DNA of 64,000 bases from Methylobacterium jeotgali. GTDB taxonomy: Bacteria; Pseudomonadota; Alphaproteobacteria; Rhizobiales; Beijerinckiaceae. Made by a program: the position numbers and the translations under genes. The stretch is taken from positions 1 through 64,000 of the forward strand of contig NZ_BPQR01000049.1 in assembly GCF_022179345.1 (NCBI RefSeq). The letters run 5' to 3'. This document shows positions 48,498 to 57,273 of the stretch, piece after piece (within the stretch, counting starts at the first letter, position 1; each line of letters opens with the position of its first letter). A model generated the notes under the pieces. That model was not told where the DNA came from. It searched no databases and was given only the letters and a program-made list of their open reading frames with translations.

Positions 48498-48983
48498 TCA
48501 GGCGGCGCTGCGCCGGCATTTTCCTTCGCGGTTGAGATACTGGACGCTGCGCAGGCCCGCCTCGAACCAGTGCGAGCCCGGCTTCGGGCGGTCGCCATAG
48601 AGGTTGATCTGGATGGCGCCGTCCGGCGAGTGCAGGGTCGCCGGATCGTCCGATTCGTCGAAGGCCCAGAGCGGCCGGTCCGCGCCTTCGAGATCCGTCT
48701 GCTCGCCACTCATCTCCCGGCGGAAGATCTGGGCGTAGGCGGCCCCCGCATCCTCGTGCTCCACGGCGAAGGAGAAGCCCACCTTCGGGGTCCGGCCAGT
48801 GACGTTATAGAACTCGCAGTAGAGGCTCGGGCTCCGCGCCGCCGCCGTCGCGGGCGCAGGCGTGCTCCGCGCGGCGGGCGCCGGCGCACCGCCCTCCCCG
48901 GGCGGCCAGCCGAGCACGGCCGCCGCGGCGAGCGATATGCCGGCCGCGACGAGGATCGGGATCGTCAGGCGCCTTCCGTTCAT
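48498..48983 (-). CDS. Secreted or membrane-anchored protein of unknown function
   Basis: 161 residues from ATG 48983. An N-terminal hydrophobic segment (LTIPILVAAGISLAAAAVLG) is a signal anchor or signal peptide, followed by an Ala/Pro/Thr-rich linker to about residue 50. The C-terminal domain contains LYCEFYNVTGRTPKVGFSFAVE, INLYGDRPKPGSHWFEAGLR and a final CRRSA. Two cysteines could pair. No family is recognised. It lies between the GNAT gene and obgE on the same strand with short gaps (9 and 75 bases), so it may share their transcript. Confidence 0.7.
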   Translation of the reverse strand: MNGRRLTIPILVAAGISLAAAAVLGWPPGEGGAPAPAARSTPAPATAAARSPSLYCEFYNVTGRTPKVGFSFAVEHEDAGAAYAQIFRREMSGEQTDLEGADRPLWAFDESDDPATLHSPDGAIQINLYGDRPKPGSHWFEAGLRSVQYLNREGKCRRSAA

Positions 48984-48992
48984 CGCTCCCTC

Positions 48993-49616
48993 TCAGGCCG
49001 CCCGCACGATGCCGTCGAAGACGTCGGCGCCGCAACCGGCACCATGGCGCCGCGCGAGCCAGGCGGCCCGGTCCTGACGGAACAGGTCGCAGAGCCTCGG
49101 ACCGCCACGGGCCGGGAACGGACGCTCGCCGCGCCACTGCCAGGTGAAGCCGCAGCCCTCCAGCACGCGCCGCGAGGCGGGGTTCTCGACGAGCGCGGCG
49201 GAGGTGAGCACCGCGCCTCGCGCATAGGCGAAGTAGGCCTCGACCATGGCGCCGGCCGCCTCGCGCATCAGCCCGCGTCCCCAATGGGGGCGCCCGAGCC
49301 AGTAACCGAGATGCGGCCCGGCGGCCTCGGCATCGGGCGCGATCGCCACGAGCCCGACGAGGCCCTGCGGCGCCTCGCGCAGGCTGAGCGCCAGGACGAG
49401 TGCCCGGCCCTCGGCATTCTCCCGGCGGTTGCGGATCACGAACGCGTCGACCGTCCCCCGGTCGAGGGGCAGCGGGATCGCCGCGGTCATGCCGGCCACG
49501 GCCGGGTCGCCAGCGAGCGTCGCGATGGCCTCGGCATCGCGGGCGCAGGGCCAGCGCAGCCAGAGCCGGGCGGTCTCGATCCGGAAGACGTCGTCACGGG
49601 TTAGATCGGGGAACAT
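48993..49616 (-). CDS. GNAT-family N-acetyltransferase (RimJ/RimL-like)
   Basis: 207 residues from ATG 49616; a GTG two codons earlier is an alternative. The start [21 protein letters not shown] is typical of the RimJ/RimL acetyltransferase_3 group. The acetyl-CoA loop reads [16 protein letters not shown] (about residues 103-118), and [19 protein letters not shown] completes the fold. The substrate could be a ribosomal-protein N-terminus or a small amine and cannot be told. It is downstream of the rpmA terminator and upstream of a secreted-protein gene nine bases away. Confidence 0.88.
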   Translation of the reverse strand: MFPDLTRDDVFRIETARLWLRWPCARDAEAIATLAGDPAVAGMTAAIPLPLDRGTVDAFVIRNRRENAEGRALVLALSLREAPQGLVGLVAIAPDAEAAGPHLGYWLGRPHWGRGLMREAAGAMVEAYFAYARGAVLTSAALVENPASRRVLEGCGFTWQWRGERPFPARGGPRLCDLFRQDRAAWLARRHGAGCGADVFDGIVRAA

Positions 49617-49670
49617 GGACACCGCTCCGTTCCTGGTGGCCTCGCCCTGCGAGGCACCGGAGACGACGAA

Positions 49671-49696
49671 GGGGAGGATGGCGTCCCATCCTCCCC
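49671..49696 (-). terminator. Terminator-like hairpin after rplU-rpmA
   Basis: Perfect 11-base arms GGGGAGGATGG / CCATCCTCCCC with a CGTC loop, 104 bases downstream of the rpmA stop. On the minus strand TTCGTCGTC follows. It separates rpmA from the acetyltransferase gene. Confidence 0.55.
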
Positions 49697-49800
49697 CGGC
49701 ATCCGTCCGATCGCTCGCCTTTCGGGCGTGTCGGGCGTCGTTCGCCGGGTGTCGATGGGACACCGGCGGGACGCTCGCTTCGCCTGTCAGGCGCCCGCCG

Positions 49801-50067
49801 TTACTCCGCTGCTTCCTGCGTCGGTACCACAGCCACGAAGGCGCGGCCGCGACGCTGGCCGAAGGACACGCGCCCCTCGACGAGGGCGAAGAGCGTGTGG
49901 TCCTTGCCCATGCCGACATTGGCGCCGGGGTGCCATTTGGTGCCGCGCTGACGCACGATGATGTTGCCCGGAATCACGGCCTCCGAGCCGAACTTCTTGA
50001 CGCCGAGGCGCCGGCCTTCGGAGTCGCGGCCGTTGCGGGACGAGCCGCCTGCCTTCTTGTGTGCCAT
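49801..50067 (-). CDS. rpmA: 50S ribosomal protein L27
   Basis: 88 residues beginning [20 protein letters not shown], diagnostic for L27, with [26 protein letters not shown] following. The N-terminus reaches the peptidyl transferase centre. It lies 41 bases after rplU, the universal rplU-rpmA pairing. The C-terminus has a short Glu/Ala extension (VVPTQEAAE). Confidence 0.99.
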   Translation of the reverse strand: MAHKKAGGSSRNGRDSEGRRLGVKKFGSEAVIPGNIIVRQRGTKWHPGANVGMGKDHTLFALVEGRVSFGQRRGRAFVAVVPTQEAAE

Positions 50068-50108
50068 CGAATCTCTCCAGAATTCTCAGATGCGTCGGGG
50101 TGGCGGCC

Positions 50109-50492
50109 TCAGGCCTCGGCGGCGGCAGGCTCGGCCTTGGGAGCCTTCGCCTTGCGCTCGGAAGCCTTGGACGACTTGCCGCCCGCGCTGATCTCGGTGA
50201 TGCGCACCACGGTGTGGTGCTGGCGGTGGCCGCGCTTGCGGCGGGAGTTCTGCCGGCGGCGCTTCTTGAAGGCGATGACCTTCTTGTCGCGGCCGTGGCC
50301 GACGATCTCGCCGGTGACGGTGATGCCCGACAGGAGCGGGGCGCCGACCTGGGTGGCGTCGCCGTCCGTGAAGAGCAGGACGTCCCCGAAGGTCACGGCC
50401 GAGCCGGCCTCGCCCTCGAGGGTGGCAATCGTGATGGTGTCGTTGGCGGCGACGCGGTACTGCTTGCCGCCGGTCTTGATGACTGCGAACAT
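50109..50492 (-). CDS. rplU: 50S ribosomal protein L21
   Basis: 127 residues starting [20 protein letters not shown], diagnostic for L21, with the [20 protein letters not shown]-binding stretch. A C-terminal Lys/Ala/Glu-rich extension ([17 protein letters not shown]) goes beyond the core 100 residues, as in other alphaproteobacteria. It heads the rplU-rpmA operon behind a TTGACA promoter and an approximately 135-base leader. Confidence 0.99.
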   Translation of the reverse strand: MFAVIKTGGKQYRVAANDTITIATLEGEAGSAVTFGDVLLFTDGDATQVGAPLLSGITVTGEIVGHGRDKKVIAFKKRRRQNSRRKRGHRQHHTVVRITEISAGGKSSKASERKAKAPKAEPAAAEA

Positions 50493-50632
50493 CGTTCTCT
50501 CTCGTGTTCTCGAACGGCCTCCGGAACGGTTGCCCGCCCCTGGACCGGCTTCTTGTTTGATGTCATCCGGCCGGCTTGAGAGCGGCGCGAACGCGAAGCG
50601 CGCAGGACTCGGAGAGCCCGCGCGAAGCCGGG

Positions 50633-50662
50633 TGGATAGTCTGCGAAACGCAGATTTGTCAA
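50633..50662 (-). promoter_or_regulatory. Candidate sigma-70 promoter of rplU-rpmA
   Basis: On the minus strand a perfect TTGACA (50662-50657) is followed after 18 bases by TATCCA (50638-50633). The spacer holds a small palindrome TCTGCG-TTT-CGCAGA. It lies directly after the stop of the upstream ATPase gene, and the implied leader of about 130 bases is normal for L21. Confidence 0.6.
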
Positions 50663-50675
50663 CGGCAGGACGCCC

Positions 50676-52214
50676 TCACCGCTTCATCAGCCCGCCGAGG
50701 ACGTTGCGCAGGATGGCGTTGCCGACCTGGGTGCCGACCGAGCGGGCCATGGAGCGGGCCGCGCTCGACACGACCTGCTCGGCAAGGCTCTTGGGCGGGC
50801 GCCGTCCGCCCTTGGCCGGCGGCGCGCCGGTGCCGAGCACGCCGCCTAGCATCCCGCCGAGATTGCCGAGGAGCCCGCCGAGGCCGCCCTCGCTCTGCTG
50901 CGCGGCCTCGGCCGGCGCGGTATCGAGGCCCTTGCGCTTGGCTAGGATCTCGTAGGCGCTCTCGTTGTCGACGGCCTCGTCGTACTTGCCCCGGAGCGGG
51001 CTCTTCGCGATCAGCTCGGCCCGCTCGGCCGGGGTCAGCGGCCCGACGCGGGCGGTCGGCGGCGCGATCAGGGCGCGTTCCACCACCGAGGGCGTGCCCT
51101 TGGGCTCCAGGAAGCTCACCAGCGCCTCGCCGACGCCGAGCTCGGTGATGGCCTTGGCGACGTCGAAGCCGGGGTTCTGGCGGAAGGTCTCGGCGGCGGC
51201 CCTCACCGCCCGCTGGTCGCGGGGGGTGAAGGCGCGCAGCGCATGCTGCACCCGGTTGCCGAGCTGGCCGAGCACGGTCTCCGGCACGTCGAGGGGGTTC
51301 TGGGTGACGAAGTAGACGCCGACGCCCTTCGAGCGGATCAGGCGCACCACCTGCTCGACCGCGTCGAGCAGCGCCTTCGGCGCGTCGTCGAAGAGCAGAT
51401 GCGCCTCGTCGAAGAAGAACACCAGCTTCGGCTTTTCGAGATCGCCCACTTCGGGGAGGTGCTCGAACAGCTCGGAGAGCATCCAGAGCAGGAACGAGGC
51501 GTAGAGCCGCGGCTTCTGCATGAGCTTGTCGGCGGCGAGGATGTTGACGATGCCCCGCCCCTCGCGGTCCGTGCGCATGAAGTCGTCGAGGTTCAGCGCC
51601 GGCTCCCCGAAGAACCGGTCCGCGCCCTGGTTCTCCAGCATCAGGAGCTGGCGCTGGATGGCGCCGACGCTGGCGCCCGAGACGTTGCCGTACTTCCCCG
51701 AGACCTCCTTGAGGTTCTCCGCGCAGAAGGTCAGCAGCGCCCGCAGGTCCTTGAGATCGATGAGCGGCCACTGGTTCTCGTCGGCGAGCCGGAAGGCGAT
51801 GTTGAGCACGCCCTCCTGGGTGTCGTTGAGTTCGAGGAGGCGGGCGAGCAGCAGCGGCCCCATCTCCGTCACCGTGCAGCGGATCGGGTGGCCCTGCTCG
51901 CCGAACAGGTCCCAGAACACGACCGGGAAGCGGTCGGGCTCGTAGGTCAGCCCAAGCTCCTCGGCGCGCTTCACGAAGACCGGCTTCGATTCCCCCGCCG
52001 CCGCGAGCCCGGAGAGGTCGCCCTTGATGTCGGCGGCGAAGACCGGGACGCCCGCGTTGGAGAAGCCCTCCGCCATCACCTGGAGGGTCACGGTCTTGCC
52101 GGTGCCGGTGGCGCCCGCCACCAGGCCGTGCCGGTTCGCGAGCCTCAGGAGCAGGGTCTCGGCCTTGCCGCCCGAACCCGCGCCCTTCCCGACCAGGATT
52201 CCGTCGCCCGACAT
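50676..52214 (-). CDS. DUF853/HerA-like ATPase (YjgR type)
   Basis: 512 residues from ATG 52214. The Walker A is [16 protein letters not shown] (about residues 33-48) and the Walker B is [17 protein letters not shown] (about 262). [21 protein letters not shown] and [20 protein letters not shown] complete the DUF853 helicase-like core, related to HerA/FtsK ATPases. A Gly/Leu/Met-rich stretch ([21 protein letters not shown], about 440-460) precedes a C-terminal helix. The cellular role of YjgR proteins is unknown. The gene is divergent from a small glycine-rich protein gene. Confidence 0.92.
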   Translation of the reverse strand: MSGDGILVGKGAGSGGKAETLLLRLANRHGLVAGATGTGKTVTLQVMAEGFSNAGVPVFAADIKGDLSGLAAAGESKPVFVKRAEELGLTYEPDRFPVVFWDLFGEQGHPIRCTVTEMGPLLLARLLELNDTQEGVLNIAFRLADENQWPLIDLKDLRALLTFCAENLKEVSGKYGNVSGASVGAIQRQLLMLENQGADRFFGEPALNLDDFMRTDREGRGIVNILAADKLMQKPRLYASFLLWMLSELFEHLPEVGDLEKPKLVFFFDEAHLLFDDAPKALLDAVEQVVRLIRSKGVGVYFVTQNPLDVPETVLGQLGNRVQHALRAFTPRDQRAVRAAAETFRQNPGFDVAKAITELGVGEALVSFLEPKGTPSVVERALIAPPTARVGPLTPAERAELIAKSPLRGKYDEAVDNESAYEILAKRKGLDTAPAEAAQQSEGGLGGLLGNLGGMLGGVLGTGAPPAKGGRRPPKSLAEQVVSSAARSMARSVGTQVGNAILRNVLGGLMKR

Positions 52215-52345
52215 CGCGCCGCCTCCGCTGCGAACCGGCACCGGTTATGGCCGCCCCCGCGCCGCTTTGCCAGCCGGCGGCGCGCTTGATTTCGCCGCTC
52301 CGAGGCCCGATGGACAGGCATCGTTTCAGGCCAGGAGCGCCACCG

Positions 52346-52732
52346 ATGGAAGAACTGATCGCCCGCGTCACCAACCGCACCGGGCTCGACGCGGGAACGG
52401 CGCAGACGGCCATCGGCCACATCCTCGCCTTCCTCCAGAAGGAGGGCCCGGCGACCGAGGTCAGCCAGCTTCTCGCCGCCATGCCGGGCTCCGAATCGCT
52501 GATCGCCGAGTCGAACGCCGGCGAGGGCGGGGGCGGCCTCATGGGCATGCTCGGCGGCATGATGGGCGGTGGCGTCATGGCGCTCGGCCAGAAGCTGATG
52601 TCGGCCGGCGTTCCGATGGGCCAGATGCAGCCGCTCGGGCAAGAATTGTTCGCCTACGGGCGCGAGAAGGCCGGCGAGGACGTGATGGGCCCGATCGTCG
52701 GTTCCGTGCCCGGCCTCAGCCAGTTCGTCTGA
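52346..52732 (+). CDS. Small Gly/Met-rich helical protein of unknown function
   Basis: 128 residues from ATG 52346, after AGGAGCG. The N-terminal helix region (MEELIARVTNRTGLDAGTAQ, ILAFLQKEGPATEVSQLLAAMPG) resembles DUF2267/DUF2780-type small helical proteins. A Gly/Met-rich centre (GGGGLMGMLGGMMGGGVMA) follows, then another helix ending SVPGLSQFV. There is no signal peptide. The glycine-rich motif recalls the C-terminal stretch of the adjacent divergent DUF853 ATPase, though this could be simple composition. Function unknown. Confidence 0.7.
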   Translation: MEELIARVTNRTGLDAGTAQTAIGHILAFLQKEGPATEVSQLLAAMPGSESLIAESNAGEGGGGLMGMLGGMMGGGVMALGQKLMSAGVPMGQMQPLGQELFAYGREKAGEDVMGPIVGSVPGLSQFV

Positions 52733-52901
52733 CCATTTAGCCGGCACCATACACGCCGAAGCGTTTCGTTGCCCGGCCAAGTGATTGCCGGGCAACGCAT
52801 CCCCCTGTCATAAAAGCGTGCCCGCCCCGTGGTGTTGTCACGCTGCGCGGAGCCGGGTTCCTGGGGAGCCTGCCGGCTTACCCGTGCGGGGACGGGACGA
52901 G

Positions 52902-53921
52902 ATGGTCGCCAATTTCGCCCGCGGCGCGTCCGCCGCCTGGCTCAGCGGCTGGGAGCGCGGCGTCAACGCGCCGATCGCCAAGCTGAAGCGCAAGGGCGCC
53001 GAGGTCGGTATTCCGGGTCTCGCTGGCCGCAGCCTAGTGCCGCCCGGCGCCACCGCCATCCGCTTCCGCGACCGGCTGCGCGAGCCGTTGGGCAGTCCCG
53101 GCCTCGCCCCGAGCCTCGGTCGCATCGGCAATCTCGAGGTGCGTCTCGCCACCCGCCGCTCCGAGGTGCGCCGGGCGCAGCGCCTGCGCTTCCAGGTGTT
53201 CTACGAGGAGATGTCGGCGATCTCGTCGGGGCTCGGCATGCTCTCGCGCCGGGACGTCGACGAGTACGACGCGGTCTGCGACCACCTGCTCGTCATCGAC
53301 CACGCGGCAACGGAGGCGAAGCCCTTCCGCAAGCCTCGGCCGAAGGTCGTCGGCACCTATCGCCTGCTGCGGCAGGACGTGGCCGAGCGCCATTTCGGCT
53401 TCTACAGCGCCGGCGAGTACGAGATCGGGCCGGTGCTCGCGGCGAATCCGGGCAAGCGCTTCCTGGAGCTCGGCCGCTCCTGCGTGCTCAAGCCCTACCG
53501 CACCAAGCGCACCGTCGAGCTGCTCTGGGCCGGCATCTACGCCTACGTGCTCCACCACCGCATCGACGCGCTGATCGGCTGCGCGAGCCTCGAGGGCACC
53601 GACCCCGACCGGCTGGCCCTGCCCCTCAGCTTCCTCCACCACCACGCCCGCGCGGCCGAGTCCTGGCGGGCCCGCGCCCTGCCGGAGCGCTTCGTGGCCA
53701 TGGACCGGCTGGCGCCGGAGGCGATCGACCCGAAGGCCGCGCTCCAGGCGCTGCCGCCGCTCCTCAAGGGCTACCTGCGGGTCGGCGCGACCTTCGGAGA
53801 CGGCGCCGTGGTCGACCACCAGTTCGGCACGACGGACGTGTTCGTGGTCCTGCCGGTCGAGGCCATCGCCGCGCGCTACCTCGGGCATTTCGGACCCGCC
53901 GCGAACCGCCGCGCGGCCTGA
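52902..53921 (+). CDS. olsB: L-ornithine N(alpha)-acyltransferase (lyso-ornithine-lipid synthase)
   Basis: 339 residues from ATG 52902; an in-frame ATG at 52785 is further upstream without a better ribosome-binding site. The GNAT-fold OlsB core begins about residue 70 (LEVRLATRRSEVRRAQRLRFQVFYEE). It includes KVVGTYRLLRQDVAE, GFYSAGEYEI, RFLELGRSCVLKPYRTKRTVELLW, ALIGCASLEGTDP and PPLLKGYLRVGATFGDGAVVD. OlsB puts a 3-hydroxyacyl group on ornithine, the first step of ornithine-lipid synthesis. About 60 extra N-terminal residues precede the core. No PlsC-type olsA follows; instead an acyltransferase-3 gene lies 176 bases downstream. Confidence 0.9.
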   Translation: MVANFARGASAAWLSGWERGVNAPIAKLKRKGAEVGIPGLAGRSLVPPGATAIRFRDRLREPLGSPGLAPSLGRIGNLEVRLATRRSEVRRAQRLRFQVFYEEMSAISSGLGMLSRRDVDEYDAVCDHLLVIDHAATEAKPFRKPRPKVVGTYRLLRQDVAERHFGFYSAGEYEIGPVLAANPGKRFLELGRSCVLKPYRTKRTVELLWAGIYAYVLHHRIDALIGCASLEGTDPDRLALPLSFLHHHARAAESWRARALPERFVAMDRLAPEAIDPKAALQALPPLLKGYLRVGATFGDGAVVDHQFGTTDVFVVLPVEAIAARYLGHFGPAANRRAA

Positions 53922-53934
53922 TCCCCCCGTGACT

Positions 53935-53983
53935 CCGGCGACACGCCGGCGCGCCTTATGGCGCGCGGCATTGATCGCAATGC
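53935..53983 (+). terminator. Three consecutive hairpins after olsB
   Basis: CCGGCG-ACA-CGCCGG (53935-53949), GCGCGCC-TTAT-GGCGCGC (53949-53966) and GCATTG-ATCG-CAATGC (53968-53983) are each perfect and follow one another directly, 14 bases after the olsB stop. They are likely an olsB terminator or mRNA 3' stabiliser. No T-run is present. Confidence 0.5.
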
Positions 53984-54097
53984 CCCCAACGCCTTAAGCG
54001 GGAGGATGCGTCGCGCTGCCGCCCCAATCGGCGGGCAGGTCGTCGCCCGCAGGTCCGCGACCGTCCGCGCGGCCCCGCAAGTTCGGGGAGACGCGCC

Positions 54098-55249
54098 ATG
54101 AGCGGCGATCGGAGCGGCTATCGGTACGAGGCCCTCGACGGCGTCCGCGCGCTCGCCGCGCAGGTCGTGATCGTCACCCACGGGCTCGCCATGGCCTACT
54201 TCCCCGTCCACAGCCCCGGCGCGGCCGCCGCGGAGTGGTTCGGCCGCCTCTCGGTGATGGTGTTCTTCTCGCTCTCCGGCTTCGTCATCGCCACCAGCCT
54301 CCAGCGGCTCGTGGCGAGCGAGGGCACGCGCTTCGGCCTGCCCTACGCCGTGCATCGCCTCGCGCGGATCTGGCCGCCGCTGGCGCTCGCCATCCTCGTC
54401 ACCTTCGCCGTCGGCTGGCTCGGGCAGAACGGACTGAGCCTGCTGACCAAGACCGGCGAGCCCTACCGGCTCGACCTCGTCGCCTTCCTGCGGGGGCTGA
54501 CGCTGACCTTCGCACCGGGCGACGCCACCTTCGTCGTCGACCGGGCGCTGTGGTCGCTGCGCCAGGAGGTCTACCTCTACGCGGTGGCCGCCTTCGCGAC
54601 GCTTGCCCTCGTCGGGCGGCCGCTCTGGCGGGTGCTCGGCGGCATCGCGGTGCTGGCGCTGGTGAGCGTGACGGCGGGCCGCTTCTTCTACCTGCAATCC
54701 CTCTGCCTGTTCGCGGCGGGCGCGGCGGCGGCCTATTGGGGCGGCAACCAGCGGCTGCGGGCGCTGGCCTCGGCCCCCTGGCTGCCGCCGCTCGTCGTCG
54801 CCGCGATGCTGGCGCCCGTCGCCTTCGTCGGCGATCCCGGCTTCATCGACGCCATGAGCGAGGGGCGCGGCTTCCTCGCCTATCAGGCGGCGCTCGGCCT
54901 GCCGCTGGCGCTGCTGCTGCTGCGGCTCGCCACCGGAGAGGGTTTGGGCTCCCGCGCCTTCGCCGGGGCGGCGCCGGCAGCTGGCTTCTCCTACACGCTC
55001 TACGTCATCCACGTGCCGGTGATGACGCTGGTCTTCTCCCTGCGCGCCCATCTCAGCCTGATGCCGGGCGTGGCCGGGGACACCGCGACGCTGCTCGTGG
55101 CGCTTGCCGTCGCGGAAGTCTTCTCCTGGGCCGCCGCGCTCCTCGTGGAGCGCCCGCGCCTGTTCCGCAGGGCCCTGTTCCGGGCGCTCTCGGCCTCGGG
55201 CCTGTCGCCGCGGGAGAAGGCGCCGCTGCAGCCCGCCGCGAACGCCTGA
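54098..55249 (+). CDS. Acyltransferase-3 family membrane protein (OafA/YrhL type)
   Basis: 383 residues with about ten hydrophobic helices. The start RYEALDGVRALAAQVVIVTHGLAMAYF carries the family motif, with catalytic His at the end of the first helix (about residue 28). FFSLSGFVIATSLQRL and LWSLRQEVYLYAV (R-x-x-E type) are also characteristic. These proteins O-acylate sugars or lipids from the periplasmic face. The nearest functional neighbour is olsB, so a lipid-modifying role is a guess only. The stop abuts the stop of the convergent SDR gene with no gap (TGA|TCA). Confidence 0.9.
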   Translation: MSGDRSGYRYEALDGVRALAAQVVIVTHGLAMAYFPVHSPGAAAAEWFGRLSVMVFFSLSGFVIATSLQRLVASEGTRFGLPYAVHRLARIWPPLALAILVTFAVGWLGQNGLSLLTKTGEPYRLDLVAFLRGLTLTFAPGDATFVVDRALWSLRQEVYLYAVAAFATLALVGRPLWRVLGGIAVLALVSVTAGRFFYLQSLCLFAAGAAAAYWGGNQRLRALASAPWLPPLVVAAMLAPVAFVGDPGFIDAMSEGRGFLAYQAALGLPLALLLLRLATGEGLGSRAFAGAAPAAGFSYTLYVIHVPVMTLVFSLRAHLSLMPGVAGDTATLLVALAVAEVFSWAAALLVERPRLFRRALFRALSASGLSPREKAPLQPAANA

Positions 55250-56113
55250 TCAGGCCTCTCCGGCCAGAATCGCCAGCCCCTCGCGGTAGGTCGGGTAGGC
55301 GAGGCTCACGCCCAGCTCCTCCCGGATCAGGCGGTTCCGCACGCGCTTGTTCTCGCCGTAGAAGCTGCGCGCCATCGGGCTCAGGTCGGCCGTCTCGAAA
55401 TCGACCTCCGGCGGCAGCGGCAGGCCGGTGAGCCGGGCGGCGTGCTCGATCACGGTCTGGGGCGGTGCCGGCTCGTCGTCGGTGACGTTGTAGACCGCCC
55501 CCGGCCGAGGCCGGTCGAGAGAGGCTTCGAGCGTCGCCGCGATGTCCGCGACGTGGATGCGGTTGAAGACCTGCCCCTGCTTGACGATGCGCTGGGAGCG
55601 GCCCTCGCGCAGCTTGGTGATCGGGCTGCGCCCCGGCCCGTAGATGCCCGACAGCCGGAACATCTGCACAGCCTTGCCGGAGCGGGCGCCGAGCGAGAGC
55701 CACGCCTCCTCGACGGCGAGGCGCTCCTTCGAGCGGGCACTCTTCGGGGTGGCCGGCGTCGTCTCGTCGATCCAGGCGCCGCCGTGGTCGCCGTAGACGC
55801 CGATGGTCGAGAGGTAGCCGATCCAGGCGATGCGGCTGCCGGCAACGGCGTCGGCATAGCGGGCGAGCACGGTGTCGCCCCCCGGCCCCGGCGGCGCCGC
55901 GACGAGGAGCGCGTCGCTGTCGGCAAGGTCTTCCGCGATGCGCGGATCGTCCGCCTCCGGACCGAAGGCGCGCATGGCGAACCCGGTCTCGGCCTCGATG
56001 GCCTCGGCCCGGGCCGTCTCGGTGACGGTCGCGCGGATCGTCCCGAAGCGTCCGCGCACGCGCTCCGCGAAGGCGCGGCCGCTGAAGCCGAGGCCGAAGA
56101 CGAACAGGTTCAT
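55250..56113 (-). CDS. NAD(P)-dependent epimerase/SDR-like protein (YeeZ type)
   Basis: 287 residues from ATG 56113, which overlaps the queG stop as ATGA. The Rossmann loop is VFGLGFSGRAFAERV, a GxGxxG variant (about residues 5-10). WIGYLSTIGVYGDHGG, MFRLSGIYGPGRSPI and FNRIHVADIAATLEA follow the atypical/extended SDR pattern of the YeeZ group. The usual YxxxK is replaced by Y-G-D, as in that group. Substrate unknown. It is the last gene of the gst-queG-SDR operon. Confidence 0.87.
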   Translation of the reverse strand: MNLFVFGLGFSGRAFAERVRGRFGTIRATVTETARAEAIEAETGFAMRAFGPEADDPRIAEDLADSDALLVAAPPGPGGDTVLARYADAVAGSRIAWIGYLSTIGVYGDHGGAWIDETTPATPKSARSKERLAVEEAWLSLGARSGKAVQMFRLSGIYGPGRSPITKLREGRSQRIVKQGQVFNRIHVADIAATLEASLDRPRPGAVYNVTDDEPAPPQTVIEHAARLTGLPLPPEVDFETADLSPMARSFYGENKRVRNRLIREELGVSLAYPTYREGLAILAGEA

Positions 56114-57273
56114 GCGGATCGCTTCTCCGGCGGCGCCAGCGCCGCGCTCCACTCCGCTAGCACATGCGGGTCGGCCTCCGCTGCCCCGTGACGCGCCCGG
56201 AGCGCGGCGATCTCGGAGGACGGCAGCAGGCGCCCGCAGGCCCAGACCGCCATGCCCCGCACCAGCGGCGAATCGTCCGAGAGCGCCCGCACCGCCTCCC
56301 CGGCGAGTTCCGGGCGTCCCGAGTTGCCGACGGCGATGAGCACGTTGCGGAGGAAGCGGTCGCGGCCCGTTCGCTTCACCGGCGTGCCAGCGAAGGCCGT
56401 CCGGAAGGCGGCCTCGTCGAGCCGGGCGAGTTCAGCGAGCTTCGGGGCCGCGAGGTGTCCGTGCGCGGCGAGCCGCGCCTCGCTCGCCGTCTTCGCGAAG
56501 CGGTTCCAGGGGCAGACGGCGAGGCAATCGTCGCAGCCGAACACGCGGTTGCCGATCGCCTCCCGGAACTCCTCGGGGATCGGCCCCTCGTGCTCGATGG
56601 TCAGGTAGGCGATGCAGCGGCGGGCATCGAGGCGGTAGGGTGCCGGGAAGGCGTTCGTCGGGCAGGCGTCGAGGCAGCGGCGGCAGGAGCCGCAATGGTC
56701 GCCCTCGGCCGCGTCGGGCGCGAGATCCGCCGAGGTGTAGATCGCCCCGAGCAGCAGCCAGTTGCCGTGGCTGCGCGAGACCAGCACCGTGTGCTTGCCC
56801 TGCCAGCCGAGGCCGGCGGCCTGGGCGAGCGGCTTCTCCATGACCGGGGCTGTGTCCACGAACACCTTCACCCGGCAGGCGCCCTTGGCGGAGAGGTAGC
56901 CGCCGAGCTCCTTGAGCTTGCCCTTCAAAACCTCGTGATAGTCGCGCCGCTGCGCGTAGGCCGCTATGGCGGCGCGGTCACGCATCGCGAGGACGGCGAG
57001 CGGGTCCTCTTCGGGCCCGTAGTTCATGCCAAGCACAAGGACGCTGCGCACCTCCGGCCAGAGGTTGACGGGGCTGCTTCTCTGGTCCGCCCGCTCCTCC
57101 ATCCAGACCATGCCGCCATGGTCGCCGGCCTCGAGCCACGCCGAGAGGCGATCCGGGAGGCCGGGCACCGAATCGGGGCGTGCGACACGGATCAGATCGA
57201 AGCCGAGTTTCTTGGCACGCGTCTCGACGGCCTGCCGGAGCGCAGCGCCCTCGAAGGCGGCGGGGCGGCTCAG
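56110..57273 (-). CDS. queG: Epoxyqueuosine reductase
   Basis: 387 residues if started at CTG 57273, which overlaps the gst stop as CTGA. The only other in-frame start within reach is GTG 57399, which would overlap gst by 130 bases with an arginine-rich, implausible peptide. QueG performs the last step of queuosine synthesis on tRNA using cobalamin and two [4Fe-4S] clusters. The cluster cysteines are CGSCRRCLDACPTNAF and FGCDDCLAVCPWNRF. The DUF1730 part has WQGKHTVLVSRSHGNW and LLGAIYTSADL. HEAT-like repeats close the protein. It is coupled to the SDR gene downstream (ATGA). Confidence 0.93.
   Translation of the reverse strand: MSRPAAFEGAALRQAVETRAKKLGFDLIRVARPDSVPGLPDRLSAWLEAGDHGGMVWMEERADQRSSPVNLWPEVRSVLVLGMNYGPEEDPLAVLAMRDRAAIAAYAQRRDYHEVLKGKLKELGGYLSAKGACRVKVFVDTAPVMEKPLAQAAGLGWQGKHTVLVSRSHGNWLLLGAIYTSADLAPDAAEGDHCGSCRRCLDACPTNAFPAPYRLDARRCIAYLTIEHEGPIPEEFREAIGNRVFGCDDCLAVCPWNRFAKTASEARLAAHGHLAAPKLAELARLDEAAFRTAFAGTPVKRTGRDRFLRNVLIAVGNSGRPELAGEAVRALSDDSPLVRGMAVWACGRLLPSSEIAALRARHGAAEADPHVLAEWSAALAPPEKRSA

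Noticed and set aside
49940..50110. A separate terminator between rplU and rpmA
   Set aside because: The 41-base gap has no hairpin; the genes form one operon.
50500..50520. LexA box at GTTC-N8-GTTC near rplU
   Set aside because: The spacer is eight bases instead of seven, and the site lies inside the leader of a ribosomal operon.
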